This document shows, one piece after another, positions 60,822 through 64,000 of a stretch of 64,000 bases of DNA (positions are counted from its first letter, which is position 1; the number at the start of each line of letters is the position of its first letter). The translations under genes and the position numbers were made by a program. Location: assembly GCF_013166605.1 (NCBI RefSeq), contig NZ_JABKKF010000004.1, positions 186,001 to 250,000 on the forward strand, read 5' to 3'. The notes beneath the pieces were generated by a model. That model did not search any database, was not told where the DNA came from, and worked only from the letters and a program-made list of their open reading frames with translations. This stretch comes from Xylanibacter muris (GTDB lineage: Bacteria; Bacteroidota; Bacteroidia; Bacteroidales; Bacteroidaceae).

Positions 60822-62659
60822 AAGACTTTGGACTTGAAAACCGCAAATATGTAATTGCCGGAGTGGCCGTTGCCATTGTGGCCATATACATCGTGCGGCT
60901 CTTCACACTTCAGATCATGAGTGACGACTATAAGAGAAACGCCGACTCAAACGCTTTTTTCAAGAAGATAGAATTCCCGTCAAGAGGCATCATCAGCGAC
61001 CGCAACGGAAAACTGATGGTATACAATCAGCCGGCCTACGACATAATGGTGGTCATGAATGAAGAGAAAGGGCATCTGGACACGACAGAATTCTGTAATG
61101 CGCTGAACATATCCAAGGAGTTCTTCATAAAGAGAATGGACGCGATAAAAGCCGCACCCGGATACTCCAGGTTCACCCAGCAACTGTTCATGAGTCAGCT
61201 TTCAGACAAGGATTTCAGCATCTTCCAGGAAAAGATGTTCAAGTTTCCAGGATTCTATATACAAAAACGCAGCATAAGGCAATACCAATACCCCTATGCC
61301 GCACATATCCTCGGCGATATGGCGGAAGTGTCGCCCGCCGACATTGAGGAAGACGACTACTACCAGCCGGGAGACTTTATCGGCAAACTGGGAGTAGAAC
61401 GCAAATATGAAAAGGTTCTGCGCGGAGAGAAAGGCGTGCAGATCCTGCTACGTGACGCACGTGGAAGAATCAAGGACAGATATCAGAACGGGGCTTTCGA
61501 CAGGCGTCCTGTGCCCGGGAAGAATCTCACGCTCAGCATTGACCTTAAGCTTCAGGCCCTGGGGGAATATCTCATGAATGGCAAGATTGGAAGTATAGTG
61601 GCCATCGAGCCGGCTACCGGAGAAGTGCTCTGTATGGTGTCATCACCTACCTACGACCCGCGGATAATGACCGGCAGGCAACGCGGCAAGAACCACAGGA
61701 TGCTCAACCTCAACCCGTGGAAACCGCTGCTCAACCGGAGTATAATGGGACAATACCCTCCAGGCTCTACATTCAAGACGACACAGGCGCTTACCTATCT
61801 CAGCGAGGGAATAATAACACCGTCCACACCATTCTCATGCAATCATGGCTTCTACCACCGCGGCCTTCACGTCGGATGCCACGGACACGGATCGCCACTC
61901 GCACTGACAAGCGCGCTTACCACATCATGCAACGGATACTTCTGCTGGGGACTGTACTACATGATCGGCAACCGCAGGAAATACCACAGTCCGCAAGAAG
62001 CGATGAACACTTGGAGAGACTATATGGTGAGCATGGGATTCGGATATAAACTCGGCATAGACCTCCCGGGCGAGAAACGCGGCCTTATACCCAATGCCGA
62101 ATTTTACGACAAGGCATACAAGGGCTCATGGAACGGACTTACAATAATAAGTATATCCATCGGCCAGGGAGAGGTTAACCTGACCCCACTTCAAATAGCA
62201 AATCTCGGGGCGACTATTGCCAACAGGGGATATTACTACACCCCTCACGTGGTGAGGAAAATACAAGGTATGCCCCTGGATACCGCATACACCACAAGAC
62301 ATTACACAAAAGCACCGGAATGGACATACAGGCAGGTTGTCGAAGGAATGCGCGGGGCAGTACTTAAAGGAACGTGCCGTGCGGCAAACAGAGCCGACTA
62401 TGCCGTATGCGGAAAGACAGGAACAGCGGAGAACCGCGGCCAGGACCACTCGGTGTTCATGGGATTCGCGCCCATGGAAAATCCGAAAATAGCCATTGCC
62501 GTATATGTAGAGAACGGAGGGTTCGGAGCCGAATATGGAGTGCCTATAGGCGCGCTCATGATGGAACAGTATATAAACGGCAAGTTAGACGACAATTCAA
62601 GGAAGAAAGCGGAGGATTTCCACGACAGAACAATATTCTATGGCAAGGGAGACAGATAA
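60818..62659 (+). CDS. mrdA: Penicillin-binding protein 2
   Basis: The protein has 613 residues when started at GTG 60818 (VKDFGLENRKYV); GTGA overlaps the mreD stop, and the ATG at 60752 lies inside mreD in another frame and is not family-like. It has one membrane helix (about residues 10-30), a dimerisation/pedestal region, and the transpeptidase domain with STFK (Ser317, Lys320), SCN (370-372) and KTG (533-535), so the active site is complete. It crosslinks peptidoglycan during elongation with RodA, encoded next (20 bp overlap). Confidence 0.95.
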   Translation: MKDFGLENRKYVIAGVAVAIVAIYIVRLFTLQIMSDDYKRNADSNAFFKKIEFPSRGIISDRNGKLMVYNQPAYDIMVVMNEEKGHLDTTEFCNALNISKEFFIKRMDAIKAAPGYSRFTQQLFMSQLSDKDFSIFQEKMFKFPGFYIQKRSIRQYQYPYAAHILGDMAEVSPADIEEDDYYQPGDFIGKLGVERKYEKVLRGEKGVQILLRDARGRIKDRYQNGAFDRRPVPGKNLTLSIDLKLQALGEYLMNGKIGSIVAIEPATGEVLCMVSSPTYDPRIMTGRQRGKNHRMLNLNPWKPLLNRSIMGQYPPGSTFKTTQALTYLSEGIITPSTPFSCNHGFYHRGLHVGCHGHGSPLALTSALTTSCNGYFCWGLYYMIGNRRKYHSPQEAMNTWRDYMVSMGFGYKLGIDLPGEKRGLIPNAEFYDKAYKGSWNGLTIISISIGQGEVNLTPLQIANLGATIANRGYYYTPHVVRKIQGMPLDTAYTTRHYTKAPEWTYRQVVEGMRGAVLKGTCRAANRADYAVCGKTGTAENRGQDHSVFMGFAPMENPKIAIAVYVENGGFGAEYGVPIGALMMEQYINGKLDDNSRKKAEDFHDRTIFYGKGDR

Positions 62660-64000
62660 AAGACCAAGCGTAATACGATCGATAGACTGGTGGACGATAT
62701 GTATCTATATTGCCCTTCTCACATTCGGGTGGATAAGTGTATGCGGCGCAAGCTACACTTATGGAGACACGGACATCTTCAGCCTCAGCACACGTTCCGG
62801 CATGCAGCTCGTATGGATTGGCACATCTGTATGCATAGGATTTGTGCTCGTCATGCTTGACGACAGGTTTTACGACACATTCTCATACATTATATACGGC
62901 ACGCTGCTGCTGCTGCTGTTTGCAACGATTTTCAATCCCCATGAGATAAAAGGCTCACGCTCATGGCTGGTGTTAGGCTCGCTGCGCCTGCAACCGGCCG
63001 AATTCGCCAAGTTCGCCACGGCACTGGCTCTGGCAAAATTCATGAGCACATTTGGATACAGTATTCACAAGCTGAAGGATTTTGCCATAACGATGGCCAT
63101 CGTATTCACACCGATGGTATTCATCATACTACAAAAAGAAACCGGCTCGGCACTTGTATATCTCGCGTTCTTTCTCGTTTTCTACCGCGAAGGAATGACA
63201 GGAAGCGTATTGTTTACAGGTGTGGCGGCTGTCATCTACTTTGTGATAGGCATACGCTTTGAACAAATACCGCTTCTGGACACTCCGACATCAGCAGGGA
63301 AATTTACGGTGCTGCTTCTTATACAACTGTTCTCAATAGCAATGGTACTGATATACTGCCGGAATAAAGCCCTGGCATGGAAGATGTTTTTCTGCTGCAT
63401 GACAGCCACGGCCATCTTTCTCTTATTCTCCATCTATGTCATACCATTCGACATTGTATGGATACAGCTTGTTACAAGTGCCATACTCATCGGCTGGCTT
63501 CTATGGGAAGGACTTGGCTCGCGGATCCGAAACTATTATCTGATTGTCTTGTTCGCCCTTGGCTCCATGGCATTCTTCTATTCTGCCGACCATGTGCTTA
63601 ACAATGTATTGGAAATACACCAGCGCACCCGCATAAACGTTCTTCTCGGGCTTGACGACGACCTGGCAAGAGGCGGCTATAACGTGCATCAGAGCATGAT
63701 TGCCATAGGGTCCGGAGGAATCGAGGGAAAAGGGTTCCTCAACGGCACACAGACAAAACTGAAATTCGTTCCGGAACAGGATACAGACTTCATATTCTGT
63801 ACTGTAGGAGAAGAAGAAGGGTTCATAGGTTCGGCCGGAGTCCTGCTGCTTTTCCTCGCACTGATACTCAGGCTTATACATCTCGCGGAACGCCAGCCTT
63901 ACCGTTTTGGAAGAGTATACGGATATTCAGTGCTTTCCATATTCCTCTTCCACGTGTTCATAAATGTAGGCATGGTGCTCGGACTGACCCCGGTCATCGG
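62640..64000 (+). CDS. rodA: Rod shape-determining protein RodA (SEDS glycosyltransferase), 3' end outside the window
   Basis: The frame is open from ATG 62640 (MARETDKRPSVIRSIDWWTI) to the window end, 453 codons, and overlaps mrdA by 20 bp. It is a polytopic membrane protein of the SEDS family: GSRSWLVLGSLRLQPAEFAK, then YNVHQSMIAIGSGGIEGKGF and TKLKFVPEQDTDFIFCTVGE, which are the family's active-site regions. It polymerises glycan strands from lipid II and works with PBP2. The C-terminal helices are not in the window. Confidence 0.93.
   Translation, partial: MARETDKRPSVIRSIDWWTICIYIALLTFGWISVCGASYTYGDTDIFSLSTRSGMQLVWIGTSVCIGFVLVMLDDRFYDTFSYIIYGTLLLLLFATIFNPHEIKGSRSWLVLGSLRLQPAEFAKFATALALAKFMSTFGYSIHKLKDFAITMAIVFTPMVFIILQKETGSALVYLAFFLVFYREGMTGSVLFTGVAAVIYFVIGIRFEQIPLLDTPTSAGKFTVLLLIQLFSIAMVLIYCRNKALAWKMFFCCMTATAIFLLFSIYVIPFDIVWIQLVTSAILIGWLLWEGLGSRIRNYYLIVLFALGSMAFFYSADHVLNNVLEIHQRTRINVLLGLDDDLARGGYNVHQSMIAIGSGGIEGKGFLNGTQTKLKFVPEQDTDFIFCTVGEEEGFIGSAGVLLLFLALILRLIHLAERQPYRFGRVYGYSVLSIFLFHVFINVGMVLGLTPVI

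Overview
The window looks like chromosomal DNA of a member of the Bacteroidales, most likely Prevotella-like. The phylum call rests on many promoters of the Bacteroidota type (a TTTG/TTG element, 19-21 bp, then TAnnTTTG) and on phylum-typical families: a NigD-like lipoprotein, ExbB-ExbD-ExbD-TonB-PstS-TPR, DHHW proteins with an MBOAT, a PEP-synthase-like protein with receiver domains, and T9SS-like C-terminal tails on secreted pectin enzymes. The genus is inference.

Layout. 1-340: 3' end of a CHAT (caspase-like) protease gene, then a 630 bp repeat-rich gap. 0.97-5.8 kb (minus): secreted pectate lyase and a two-receiver PEP/pyruvate-binding protein. 6.0-9.1 kb (plus): SPFH membrane protein, ribbon-helix-helix protein, DUF1648 membrane protein, then metY; a 22-bp phased palindrome array follows. 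9.6-14.7 kb (minus): a polysaccharide O-acetylation cassette (SGNH hydrolase, MBOAT, two DHHW proteins). 14.9-17.2 kb (plus): pectinesterase and GH105 hydrolase, which with the pectate lyase would process pectin or rhamnogalacturonan. 17.5-21.7 kb: YqiA-like/NT5C-like fusion (minus), membrane MutS-like ATPase and class II fructose-bisphosphate aldolase (plus). 21.8-24.3 kb (minus): NigD-like lipoprotein, ECF sigma factor and a trans-envelope anti-sigma/beta-barrel protein. 24.5-32.8 kb: housekeeping genes (radC, glycosyltransferase, efp, rpmH, GNAT, rsmI, tdk, AI-2E permease) plus a dead copy of an Rpn-type nuclease gene.

32.9-42.3 kb is an accessory island directly downstream of tRNA-Lys. 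It is a five-gene minus-strand operon: XRE regulator, type III restriction subunit, type III methyltransferase, a 1136-residue HD + GHKL(Hsp90-like) ATPase, and a RhuM-family protein. The HD-ATPase gene is AT-rich and is the best candidate here for an undescribed defence component.

43-54.6 kb: nitroreductase and a small ORF (plus), then on the minus strand the TonB energising operon, an aminotransferase, and an LptF/G-type permease with ribBA. 54.7-57.4 kb: START-like protein, tRNA with CAT anticodon, the intact Rpn-type nuclease, and an HU-like DNA-binding protein. 57.7-64 kb (plus): a stand-alone IMP cyclohydrolase domain and the cell-shape operon mreB-mreC-mreD-mrdA-rodA, with rodA running off the window end.
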